DNA of 64,000 bases from Pararhizobium polonicum. Lineage in GTDB: Bacteria > Pseudomonadota > Alphaproteobacteria > Rhizobiales > Rhizobiaceae. Location: the NCBI RefSeq assembly GCF_001687365.1, contig NZ_LGLV01000019.1, forward strand, positions 1 through 64,000, written 5' to 3'. Made by a program: the position numbers and the translations under genes. The notes below the pieces were generated by a model. It was not told where the DNA came from and searched no databases. It saw only the letters and a program-made list of their open reading frames with translations. Below are positions 36,585-43,332 of this stretch, in pieces (within the stretch, counting starts at the first letter, position 1; every line of letters begins with the position of its first letter).

Positions 36585-37373
36585 ATGATCAAGGCCAGCA
36601 ATCTCTCCGTCCGACTTTCCGGAAAACAGGTGCTGCACGGCGTCAGCATCGAGGCGGCAGCGGGACAATTGACCGCAATCGTCGGTCCGAACGGTTCCGG
36701 CAAGACCACCAGCCTCAAGGCAATTGCCGGCGAACTCGCCTATGACGGCACCGTCAGCATCAACGGTCATGATATATCGACGCTGAAGCCGTGGGAGCTG
36801 GCGCTGAAGCGCGCCGTGCTGCCGCAGTCCACGGTGATCTCCTTCCCCTTTACCGTGCGCGAAATCGTCCGCATGGGACTTTCGGTCAGCGCCAAGGCGG
36901 ATATGGGAGAAACCGACCGGATTGCCCGCGATGCGCTGGAAGCCGTCGACCTCTCCGGTTTCGCCGGCCGTTTCTACCAGGAGCTGTCCGGCGGCGAGCA
37001 GCAGCGCGTCCAGCTTGCCCGTGCGCTGTGTCAGATCTGGGAACCGGTGCGGCACGGCGAACCCGCTTTCCTGCTGCTTGACGAGCCCGTATCGAGCCTC
37101 GATATCCGCCACCAGCTGACGATCATGCGGCTTGCCCGGGATTTCTGCAGGCGCGGCGGCGGCGTCATCGCCATCATGCACGACCTCAATCTGACGGCGA
37201 TGTTCGCCGACCGGATGATCATGATGAAAAGTGGGCGCGTCAGGGCCGCCGGACATCCCAACGAAGTGATGACCGACGCGGTGATGGAAGCCGTTTTCGG
37301 CTGCGCCATGCGGGTCAATGCGACGCCGGCGGGCAGCGTTCCCTTCGTGCTGCCGCACACCGCGGTGGGTTAA
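36585..37373 (+). CDS. hmuV: HmuV haem ABC transporter ATPase
   Basis: 262 residues with Walker A GPNGSGKTT, signature LSGGEQQRV, Walker B FLLLDEPVSSLD and the switch His in I-M-H-D-L-N. It completes the HmuTUV haem importer. It begins 9 bases after hmuU and is the last gene of the operon. No strong terminator was recognised after it. Confidence 0.92.
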   Translation: MIKASNLSVRLSGKQVLHGVSIEAAAGQLTAIVGPNGSGKTTSLKAIAGELAYDGTVSINGHDISTLKPWELALKRAVLPQSTVISFPFTVREIVRMGLSVSAKADMGETDRIARDALEAVDLSGFAGRFYQELSGGEQQRVQLARALCQIWEPVRHGEPAFLLLDEPVSSLDIRHQLTIMRLARDFCRRGGGVIAIMHDLNLTAMFADRMIMMKSGRVRAAGHPNEVMTDAVMEAVFGCAMRVNATPAGSVPFVLPHTAVG

Positions 37374-37399
37374 GAGACCCGTCTTCTCGCCTTGTGAGT

Positions 37400-37424
37400 G
37401 GAACCAAAGACTACCTTGCGCGTT
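37400..37424 (+). promoter_or_regulatory. EcfG-type (general stress) promoter
   Basis: GGAAC (37400-37404), 16 bases, CGTT (37421-37424), an exact match to the EcfG/RpoE2 promoter pattern. It lies about 105 bases before the DUF883-like gene. Confidence 0.8.
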
Positions 37425-37529
37425 GATGTTGCGAACCGCTGACACGGTGATCATCTCACATGTCGGTATGAACGCACACCGGGGCCTGCCTTGAAACCGC
37501 AGTCCCGCCGCAGCTAGGAGTTATTCATT

Positions 37530-37916
37530 ATGGCAACAGGTCTCTTTTCCGGTTCCAGCGCAAAGAAGCGCCTCGTCGATGCGCCGATCGAAGATCAGAT
37601 CAGCGAAATCCGCGACGAGATTGCATCGCTCGCAAAGCTGCTTTCGCAGCGCGGCGCTGAAGCCTCGAAGGACGTGCGCGCCAAGGCAGCCGAGGCAACC
37701 AAGGATGTTCGCGCAAAGGCCCATGATGCCCGCGACCAGGCAGAAGCCGGGCTGCACGACCTGATCGAAAACGGTGAAGCGCTGTTTGCCGAACTGCGCG
37801 GCCATTACGCGGCCACCGAAAAGCAGGTGCGCCACACGGTTCGCAAGCATCCGGTCGCAACGCTCGGCGCGGCCGCAGCCCTCGGCCTTCTCGTGGCAGC
37901 CCTCATCCGCCGCTAA
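37530..37916 (+). CDS. DUF883/YqjD-ElaB-like stress membrane protein
   Basis: 128 residues. A long charged amphipathic helix with near-repeats (K-D-V-R-A-K-A-A-E-A-T and K-D-V-R-A-K-A-H-D-A-R) is followed by a short C-terminal membrane anchor with glycines (H-P-V-A-T-L-G-A-A-A-A-L-G-L-L-V-A-A-L-I-R-R). This is the usual layout of YqjD/ElaB proteins, which attach to the inner membrane in stationary phase. A TAGGAG site precedes the ATG. An EcfG promoter upstream supports a general stress role. Confidence 0.82.
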   Translation: MATGLFSGSSAKKRLVDAPIEDQISEIRDEIASLAKLLSQRGAEASKDVRAKAAEATKDVRAKAHDARDQAEAGLHDLIENGEALFAELRGHYAATEKQVRHTVRKHPVATLGAAAALGLLVAALIRR

Positions 37917-37938
37917 GCGCGCCCGACACCACGCAGAC

Positions 37939-37970
37939 AGACCGGAGGCAACAGGATTGCCGTCCGGTCT
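37939..37970 (+). other. Stem-loop between the two stress genes
   Basis: AGACCGGA and TCCGGTCT pair, with an inner GGCAA/TTGCC stem separated by a one-base bulge, followed by TTGCG. It is either a leaky terminator or a processing/stability hairpin in the bicistronic message. Confidence 0.55.
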
Positions 37971-38002
37971 TTGCGTCCTCTTTCTTCCTTCTGGAGACAA
38001 AA

Positions 38003-38434
38003 ATGGGTTCTTTGGCCGCAATGCTTTCGGCTCTCGTGGTGACCGACGTCGGCGTCACGGTATCGCGCTACAAGCGCAATGGGGCCATGTGGCTTGTTGC
38101 CTCACTGTTCTTCCTGACCGCCTACATTTTCGCGCTGGTTGCCGGAGCCATCTACCTGGGCACCGTCTATACGCCGCTCCAGGCCACGATCATCCTTGCC
38201 GTTGCATCCCTGGTCATCGGCCTCGTCGTCATCGGCATCATGTATGGACTGAACGCGCGCGACCGGCGTATCGCCGCCGACAGGCGCCGGCGCTCGCAGG
38301 CGCAGACAACCTTTGCCATTGCCACGGCACTTACACTTTTCCGCAGGCAACCGCTTCTCGCCGCAGGCCTGGCCGTGGGCGCCGGCACCCTTCTCGGACT
38401 GATGCGAAAATCAGGCGACAGGGATCATTCCTGA
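38003..38434 (+). CDS. Small membrane protein of the stress operon
   Basis: 143 residues. Two strong hydrophobic helices (WLVASLFFLTAYIFALVAGAI; IILAVASLVIGLVVIGIM) are followed by a basic loop (R-D-R-R-I-A-A-D-R-R-R-R) and a third weaker hydrophobic segment. It resembles the phage-holin-like/DUF1469-type proteins often found beside YqjD-like genes. That comparison rests on layout, not sequence identity. CTGGAG lies seven bases before the ATG. Probably cotranscribed with the preceding gene. Confidence 0.7.
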   Translation: MGSLAAMLSALVVTDVGVTVSRYKRNGAMWLVASLFFLTAYIFALVAGAIYLGTVYTPLQATIILAVASLVIGLVVIGIMYGLNARDRRIAADRRRRSQAQTTFAIATALTLFRRQPLLAAGLAVGAGTLLGLMRKSGDRDHS

Positions 38435-38453
38435 ACTGTATACTGGGAAATCT

Positions 38454-39959
38454 TCAAAGCGGCAGACGGACGATCGCGGTCAAACCTGCGGGCAGGTATT
38501 CGACCTTCACCGAGCTGCCCATCACCTTGTCCAGGCTTCGCTCGATCAGGATCGAGCCGAACCCGCGCCGTGTCGGCTCGTCCACGGGCGGACCGCCGAC
38601 CTCCGTCCATGTCAGATGCAGAATGCGTTGACCGTCTTCATCGACACCGCGTGCGGTCAGCACCACCCTGCCACCCGGCACCGTCAGCGAACCGTATTTC
38701 GCCGCATTGGTTGCCAGTTCGTGCAGCACCAGCCCGAGGCCAACGGCCTGATCCGGCCCCAATAGAATTTCGTCCTTGTGGACTTCGATCTGCTTTTTGT
38801 AATCGCGCACATGCGGCGCCAGCTGTTTGGCCAGCAGCGCGGAAAGGCGGATTTCGCCCCATTCGTGATCCGACAGCAGTCCATGTGCTTCGGAAATCGC
38901 CTGAAGCCTGCCGGCGAATGCCGTCATGAACTCCTGCGGGTCGCTTGTCCGCCGCAGCGTCTGGCGGGCCAAGGACTGAAGCATGGCCAGCGTGTTCTTG
39001 ACCCGGTGGTTGAGCTCGCGCAACAGCAAGCGGGTTCGTTGGGTCGCCCCCTGCTCTTCGGTCACATCGATATTAATGCCGAGAAAAAGCGTCGGTTTGC
39101 CCTGCGCGTCCCGTTCATGCACCCGCCCTCGGCCAAGAAGCCACCGGCCGGTGGACGCGACGCGGAAGATGCCGTCATACTCTTCGTCCTGCGTCATGGC
39201 GGAGCGCAATTTCGACAGCGTCGCTGCACGGTCGTCATGATGAATGGCGCTGAAAATATCCCTGGCCTGGACGATCGCGACGGGTTTCATCCCGAACATG
39301 CGCAGCATCGGCTGGTTGCAGGACACGCTGCCTGAGCGGACATCCCAGAGCCAGCTGCCGATATTGGCCGCATCCAGCGCCATGGCATGCCTCTGCTCCT
39401 CGCGCGAAAGGGCGGCCTCCTTCAGCGCACGCTGATGCGCCTCATGCTTGAGCTTGAACAGCGAGGAAGCAAGCCGCGACAGCCGCTGCAACTGCGCCAC
39501 GAGTTGTGGAGCGATCTCGGGACGCGGCTTGATATCGAAAACACAGATCGTCCCCACCGGCTGCTCGTCGATGACCAGCGGGACGCCCGCATAAAACCGC
39601 AGGAACGGTGCGCCCACGACACGCGGCTGGCCGGCAAAGCGAGGGTCGGCAACGGTATCGGCGACAACCAGCGCGCCGTCCGATGGCTCCGCGATCGTAT
39701 GCATGCAAAACGATGCGGTAGCGGGCGCATGCGTCTCATCGGTTCCGACTGCGGCCTTGAACCATTGATCCCTGGCATCAACGAGTGTCACCAACGCAAC
39801 CGGGGCATCGAAAAGATCGGCTGCCATCTCCGCAAGGTCGCGAAAATCGGCATCCGGATCAGCCATATCCGGGACAACGGAATGCAGGACGTCGAGCCGC
39901 TCGGCCGATGTCAGAACGGCGGCAACCGCCGCTTGCGAAACGTTGTTCTTTTTAGTCAT
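38454..39959 (-). CDS. RsiC-like HWE histidine kinase with GAF and PAS domains
   Basis: 501 residues. A GAF domain (about 25-175) contains F-C-M-H-T-I and P-V-G-T-I-C-V-F-D. A PAS domain follows (about 200-310, G-S-W-L-W-D-V-R-S-G). The HWE kinase region has an H-box L-R-E-L-N-H-R-V-K-N-T-L-A, an N-box H-E-L-A-T-N-A-A-K-Y-G and the W-T-E motif. No membrane helix, so it is cytosolic. Placed just after ecfG, it corresponds to RsiC of S. meliloti, which acts on PhyR. ATG 39959 is preferred over GTG 39971. Confidence 0.88.
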   Translation of the reverse strand: MTKKNNVSQAAVAAVLTSAERLDVLHSVVPDMADPDADFRDLAEMAADLFDAPVALVTLVDARDQWFKAAVGTDETHAPATASFCMHTIAEPSDGALVVADTVADPRFAGQPRVVGAPFLRFYAGVPLVIDEQPVGTICVFDIKPRPEIAPQLVAQLQRLSRLASSLFKLKHEAHQRALKEAALSREEQRHAMALDAANIGSWLWDVRSGSVSCNQPMLRMFGMKPVAIVQARDIFSAIHHDDRAATLSKLRSAMTQDEEYDGIFRVASTGRWLLGRGRVHERDAQGKPTLFLGINIDVTEEQGATQRTRLLLRELNHRVKNTLAMLQSLARQTLRRTSDPQEFMTAFAGRLQAISEAHGLLSDHEWGEIRLSALLAKQLAPHVRDYKKQIEVHKDEILLGPDQAVGLGLVLHELATNAAKYGSLTVPGGRVVLTARGVDEDGQRILHLTWTEVGGPPVDEPTRRGFGSILIERSLDKVMGSSVKVEYLPAGLTAIVRLPL

Positions 39960-40149
39960 GAATTTCCACACCCAGCCCCGGGCGCCATTATTGCCCGAAC
40001 CCCGCCGTCTTTCCCTTACAGCATGCAGGTCGCAGTTTCTGCATGATTATTTCCCCTCGAAGCGATCATGCCGCGACGTCACAACGCTCCAAAGAATACG
40101 CCCGCCAAACCTCTAAAAGACGATTGGCGGACGCTGGAGCCTTTTATTG

Positions 40150-40716
40150 TCAGGAAACAAACGCCCGTGACGTCATCGGCGCGGATGTAGCGTCGGGACC
40201 GTATTCATTCTCGCCGGTGATCTGCAGGATATCCTGAAGCCGCTGCCGGGCGCGATTGACGCGGCTCTTGATCGTTCCGAGCGCGCAGCCGCAGATTTCC
40301 GCAGCTTCCTCATAAGAAAAGCCGGAAGCCCCCACCAGAATGATCGCCTCCCGCTGATCCGGCGGCAACGTCTCGAGCGCACGTTTGAAATCCTGAAGAT
40401 CCAGGGAGCCATATTGCGCCGGATGCTGGGCGAGCGACTCGGTGAAGTACCCGTCACTGTCCTGCACCTCGCGGCCCCGTTTGCGCATCTGGCTATAGAG
40501 TTCGTTGCGCAGAATGGTAAACAGCCACGCCTTCATGTTCGTGCCCATCTCGAAATGGTCCTGCTTGGCCCATGCCTTCATGATGGTATCCTGAACGAGA
40601 TCGTCGGCCCGGTCGTGCCTGCCGATCAGCGACATGGCGAACGCACGCAGGCTGGGAAGGGCTGCGAGCATTTCGCGCTTGAAACTTGGTTCCTCAGTCG
40701 TCATGCCACCACTCAT
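40150..40716 (-). CDS. rpoE2: EcfG/RpoE2 general stress sigma factor
   Basis: 188 residues. Region 2 contains D-D-L-V-Q-D-T-I-M-K-A-W and region 4 contains L-P-P-D-Q-R-E-A-I-I-L-V with Y-E-E-A-A-E-I-C-G-C-A-L-G-T-I-K-S-R. It starts ATGA-overlapped with nepR. It recognises GGAAC-N16/17-CGTT promoters, five of which occur nearby. Held inactive by NepR until PhyR is phosphorylated. Confidence 0.93.
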   Translation of the reverse strand: MSGGMTTEEPSFKREMLAALPSLRAFAMSLIGRHDRADDLVQDTIMKAWAKQDHFEMGTNMKAWLFTILRNELYSQMRKRGREVQDSDGYFTESLAQHPAQYGSLDLQDFKRALETLPPDQREAIILVGASGFSYEEAAEICGCALGTIKSRVNRARQRLQDILQITGENEYGPDATSAPMTSRAFVS

Positions 40717-40907
40717 TCAGCCACATCCGGCATAGATTGGCGCTCGACTGCATCGAGTTTCTCAAGCAGGTCGAGAAACCGGTCCGGAATGGCTTCCTCC
40801 TGTACAGAAAGATAGAGTGCGCGGAGCTTCGTTGCAATCTGCGCATTCGGATTGTCGGCACGCACCGGCATCGCCGCCTCGCGCCCTGCCCCAATTTTGT
40901 AGGTCAT
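40713..40907 (-). CDS. nepR: NepR anti-sigma factor
   Basis: 64 residues. The conserved core (I-A-T-K-L-R-A-L-Y-L-S-V-Q-E-E-A-I-P-D-R-F, then L-L-E-K-L-D) forms the two helices that clamp EcfG and are exchanged to PhyR under stress. Four-base overlap with ecfG gives coupled translation. It has its own EcfG-type promoter, so the circuit is autoregulated. Confidence 0.9.
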   Translation of the reverse strand: MTYKIGAGREAAMPVRADNPNAQIATKLRALYLSVQEEAIPDRFLDLLEKLDAVERQSMPDVAE

Positions 40908-40944
40908 AAAGTCAAAATACCTTCAGAAGTTCATCTGGCAGCAT

Positions 40945-40969
40945 AATGCGCCGGGGAAAAATTTGTTCC
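40945..40969 (-). promoter_or_regulatory. EcfG-type promoter of nepR-ecfG
   Basis: On the minus strand GGAAC (40969-40965), 16 bases, CATT (40948-40945). The -10 deviates by one base from CGTT. It is back-to-back with the phyR promoter, the two -35 boxes being only 7 bases apart. Confidence 0.7.
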
Positions 40970-40976
40970 GCCGGGA

Positions 40977-41001
40977 GGAACCTTTTTTTTGGCGTTGCGT
41001 T
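40977..41001 (+). promoter_or_regulatory. EcfG-type promoter of phyR
   Basis: GGAAC (40977-40981), 16 bases including a run of eight Ts, CGTT (40998-41001); exact match, 47 bases before the phyR start. Confidence 0.82.
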
Positions 41002-41048
41002 TCCTCGATGTCATGGCCATCACCCCGGCCAGTTGAGGGAGTTCATAT

Positions 41049-41843
41049 ATGTCACTTTCCACACGGATCGCTCCGTTTCTGCCCTATTTGCGCCGCTACT
41101 CACGCGCGCTGACCGGGTCGCAGACTTCGGGCGACGCGTATGTCGCAGCTGTTCTGGAAGCGCTGATCGCAGATGTCGCCATCTTCCCCGAAGCCAGCAC
41201 TGACAGGGTTGCCCTGTTTCAGCTGTACACCAAGCTCTTCGGCTCATCCTCCGTCCTGATCCCGGAACCGGTCTCGCCATTTGCCTGGGAAAAGCGGGCA
41301 TCGATCAATCTTGCGTCCGTCTCGCCGCTTGCCCGGCAGGCCTTCCTGCTCGTCTCGGTCGAGGGATTCCGCACGAGCGAGGCGGCCGAGGTCCTCGGCA
41401 CCAGCGAGAGCGGCATGAGCCAGCTGCTCGAGCGCGCATCGGAAGAGATTTCCCGCCAGGTCGCAACCGACATCATGATCATCGAAGACGAGCCGCTGAT
41501 CGCAATCGACATCGAGCAGATGGTCGAGAGCCTCGGGCACAAGGTGACCGGCATTGCCCGCACGCGGGACGAGGCCGTGGCCCTGTTCAAGGCGACGCGG
41601 CCAAGCATGGTGCTCGCAGACATCCAGCTTGCCGACGGCAGCTCCGGCATCGACGCGGTCAACGATATTTTGAAGAACACCGCCATTCCGGTGATTTTCA
41701 TCACGGCATTCCCCGAGCGCCTGCTGACGGGTGAGCGACCCGAACCGACGTTCCTGGTCACCAAGCCGTTCAATCCGGACATGGTCAAAGCCCTGATCAG
41801 TCAAGCGCTGTTCTTCAACGAATCCACCAAGGCCGCGGCCTGA
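41049..41843 (+). CDS. phyR: PhyR anti-anti-sigma response regulator
   Basis: 264 residues. An N-terminal sigma-like domain (1-140) includes L-L-V-S-V-E-G-F-R-T-S-E-A-A-E-V-L-G. A C-terminal receiver has E-D-E-P near residue 145, the phosphorylated Asp in L-A-D-I-Q-L, I-T-A-F-P-E and T-K-P-F. When phosphorylated, the sigma-like domain binds NepR and frees EcfG. GGGAG lies 8 bases before the ATG. Divergent from nepR-ecfG, the classical arrangement. Confidence 0.93.
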   Translation: MSLSTRIAPFLPYLRRYSRALTGSQTSGDAYVAAVLEALIADVAIFPEASTDRVALFQLYTKLFGSSSVLIPEPVSPFAWEKRASINLASVSPLARQAFLLVSVEGFRTSEAAEVLGTSESGMSQLLERASEEISRQVATDIMIIEDEPLIAIDIEQMVESLGHKVTGIARTRDEAVALFKATRPSMVLADIQLADGSSGIDAVNDILKNTAIPVIFITAFPERLLTGERPEPTFLVTKPFNPDMVKALISQALFFNESTKAAA

Positions 41844-41857
41844 GACGTGTTGCGCCC

Positions 41858-41883
41858 GGAACAATCGGGCAGGCAATCTCGTT
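41858..41883 (+). promoter_or_regulatory. EcfG-type promoter of the second HWE kinase
   Basis: GGAAC (41858-41862), 17 bases, CGTT (41880-41883). Just downstream a compact hairpin (CCGGGG…CCCCGG, 41894-41915) would fall at the very start of the transcript. Confidence 0.72.
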
Positions 41884-42038
41884 ATCCATTGACCCGGGGC
41901 GCCAAGGCACCCCGGTGAAGCCTATCAACAGTTGAAGCCCGGCCCGTTTCCGGTCGGAATATCCGATCGGATTGACCGCTTTTTCGCTCGCGCGGGAGCT
42001 GAAGCGGACAGGCGATCAAAAAGCGGAAGGCGCAGCGC

Positions 42039-43058
42039 GTGGGCAATGCAGGCAGTACAGCCTCCCTCAAGACCAATGCCTATGCAGGCAAGATCCTGAT
42101 GGAGCTCGTTCTGAAGAAATCAGGCTCAGGCTACCTTTATCAGTCGGACAATCTCGACGTCGTTTTTTCCGGAAACCTGCCCGAAGGATTGCGGTCGCTG
42201 GAAGCCAGGGAGCAGGCGGACGAGAAAACCTTCGGGGCCGAGGACGGTGCCCGGTTGACTGCCCTGAAGCGCGACGTGGCGCGCAACTGCAGTCCGGCCT
42301 CGACGGAAATCGACGTGACGTCTGCAACCGGCGTCCTGACCTACCGGATAGACATCGAACGTATCGACACCCAGGGAATGACCGGAATCCTGTCCGTCAT
42401 CACGGACATTTCGGAAACCCGGCATCGCGAACGCATCCTGAAAACCCTGCTGCGCGAACTCAGCCATCGCTCGAAAAACCTGCTCGCCATCATCCAGGGG
42501 ATCGCCACCCAGACGGCACGCCAGGCCCTGTCGCTGGACTATTTTCTTACCAAGTTTCGCGGGCGAATCCAGTCGCTGGCCTATTCACAGGATCTCGTCA
42601 CCGATTCCAGCTGGCGCGGCGCCTATCTCTTCGCGCTGGCCGAACGGCAATTCAGCGCCTATTGGCCCGATTCCGAAACACCCATCGCGATAAGGGGCAT
42701 CAACGCGCATCTGTCGCCGAACGCCGCGCTGCATATCGGACTTGCCCTGCACGAACTCATCGTCAATTCCGCATCCTATGGGGCGATCTCGGCGGGCGTG
42801 AACTCGCTGACGATCGATTGCTTCGAAACGGCACTCGACGGCAACGACGCCATTGAACTGACCTGGATCGAACACCTGCCGCCCGCGGTCACATTGCGGG
42901 AGACCGACGAGCATACCTTCGCGCGCACGGTGCTGGAGCGTGTCGTGCCGGTGGCGATCGGCGGCAGGGCACTGTACCTGACGGCGCCCGACCGCGTAGA
43001 ATATCACCTGACCATTCCCTCGCGGGAGTATGAAATCATCGATCGTATCGACCAATGA
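42039..43058 (+). CDS. Second HWE-type histidine kinase of the stress locus
   Basis: 339 residues with a GTG start (GGAAGG eight bases upstream). The H-box is L-R-E-L-S-H-R-S-K-N-L-L-A-I-I-Q-G. An N-box-like H-E-L-I-V-N-S-A-S-Y-G and a W-I-E motif are present, so this is an HWE/HisKA_2 kinase. The N-terminal 120 residues look like a degenerate PAS domain ending in T-D-I-S-E-T-R. No membrane helix is seen. Being controlled by an EcfG promoter and next to phyR, it probably phosphorylates or dephosphorylates PhyR. An ATG at 42100 is an alternative start. Confidence 0.8.
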   Translation: MGNAGSTASLKTNAYAGKILMELVLKKSGSGYLYQSDNLDVVFSGNLPEGLRSLEAREQADEKTFGAEDGARLTALKRDVARNCSPASTEIDVTSATGVLTYRIDIERIDTQGMTGILSVITDISETRHRERILKTLLRELSHRSKNLLAIIQGIATQTARQALSLDYFLTKFRGRIQSLAYSQDLVTDSSWRGAYLFALAERQFSAYWPDSETPIAIRGINAHLSPNAALHIGLALHELIVNSASYGAISAGVNSLTIDCFETALDGNDAIELTWIEHLPPAVTLRETDEHTFARTVLERVVPVAIGGRALYLTAPDRVEYHLTIPSREYEIIDRIDQ

Positions 43059-43115
43059 ACGCATGCAGATGCGCTCAGAATGGTTCGCCGGGATAGACCG
43101 TTCGAGAGCCCCCTT

Positions 43116-43153
43116 GAAAAAGAACAGCCAGCGCCCGGGGAAGGCACTGGCTG
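43116..43153 (-). terminator. Rho-independent terminator of the small RNA
   Basis: CAGCCAG-TGCC and GGC(G)-CTGGCTG form an 11-pair stem with a 7-base loop, followed on the minus strand by TTCTTTTT. In the plus direction it could also stop readthrough from the kinase gene only weakly. Confidence 0.85.
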
Positions 43154-43250
43154 ATGCTAACAACTCACCGAGGGGGCGTGTGAGCTGGGTGCCGGATGAT
43201 TTATGGGGGGCGTTCGCATTGGGGGCGATGCGAAGCACGATCCGGACATC
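43116..43250 (-). ncRNA. Candidate EcfG-dependent small RNA with C-rich loops
   Basis: Downstream of a perfect EcfG promoter on the minus strand lies a ~135-base unit with no fitting reading frame. It has three hairpins. Stem TTCGCAT/ATGCGAA (43213-43234) has an eight-base loop CGCCCCCA. Stem CTCAC/GTGAG (43164-43184) has a loop containing CGCCCCCT. The end hairpin (43125-43153, 11 pairs with one G-U) is followed by TTCTTTTT. A third CGCCCCCC sits single-stranded between the first two. C-rich loops like these pair with Shine-Dalgarno regions in known alphaproteobacterial sRNAs (e.g. GsrN of Caulobacter, the ar14 family). The transcript and its targets are inferred, not shown. It overlaps no annotated gene; the second kinase gene ends 57 bases beyond it. 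Confidence 0.75.
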
Positions 43251-43255
43251 CCATA

Positions 43256-43280
43256 AACGAACCCGCCGCAAAAAGGTTCC
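43256..43280 (-). promoter_or_regulatory. EcfG-type promoter of the small RNA
   Basis: On the minus strand GGAAC (43280-43276), 16 bases, CGTT (43259-43256), an exact match. The FGGY kinase gene lies behind it, so it drives nothing but the 43116-43250 unit and, if read through, antisense RNA to the kinase gene. Confidence 0.8.
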
Positions 43281-43332
43281 GCTCGGATTTCATTTTTTTC
43301 AAAATATTCTGCAGATACCGAAACCGGCCGTC

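Noticed and set aside
40102-40130. Hairpin CCGCCAA/TTGGCGG after ecfG as a terminator
   Set aside because: The loop is 15 bases and no T-tract follows on the minus strand; it is too weak to call.
43201-43227. G-runs (GGGGGG, GGGGG) on the plus strand as a G-quadruplex
   Set aside because: The runs lie in the stems and loops of the proposed small RNA and are better explained by its C-rich loops on the minus strand; four evenly spaced runs are not present.
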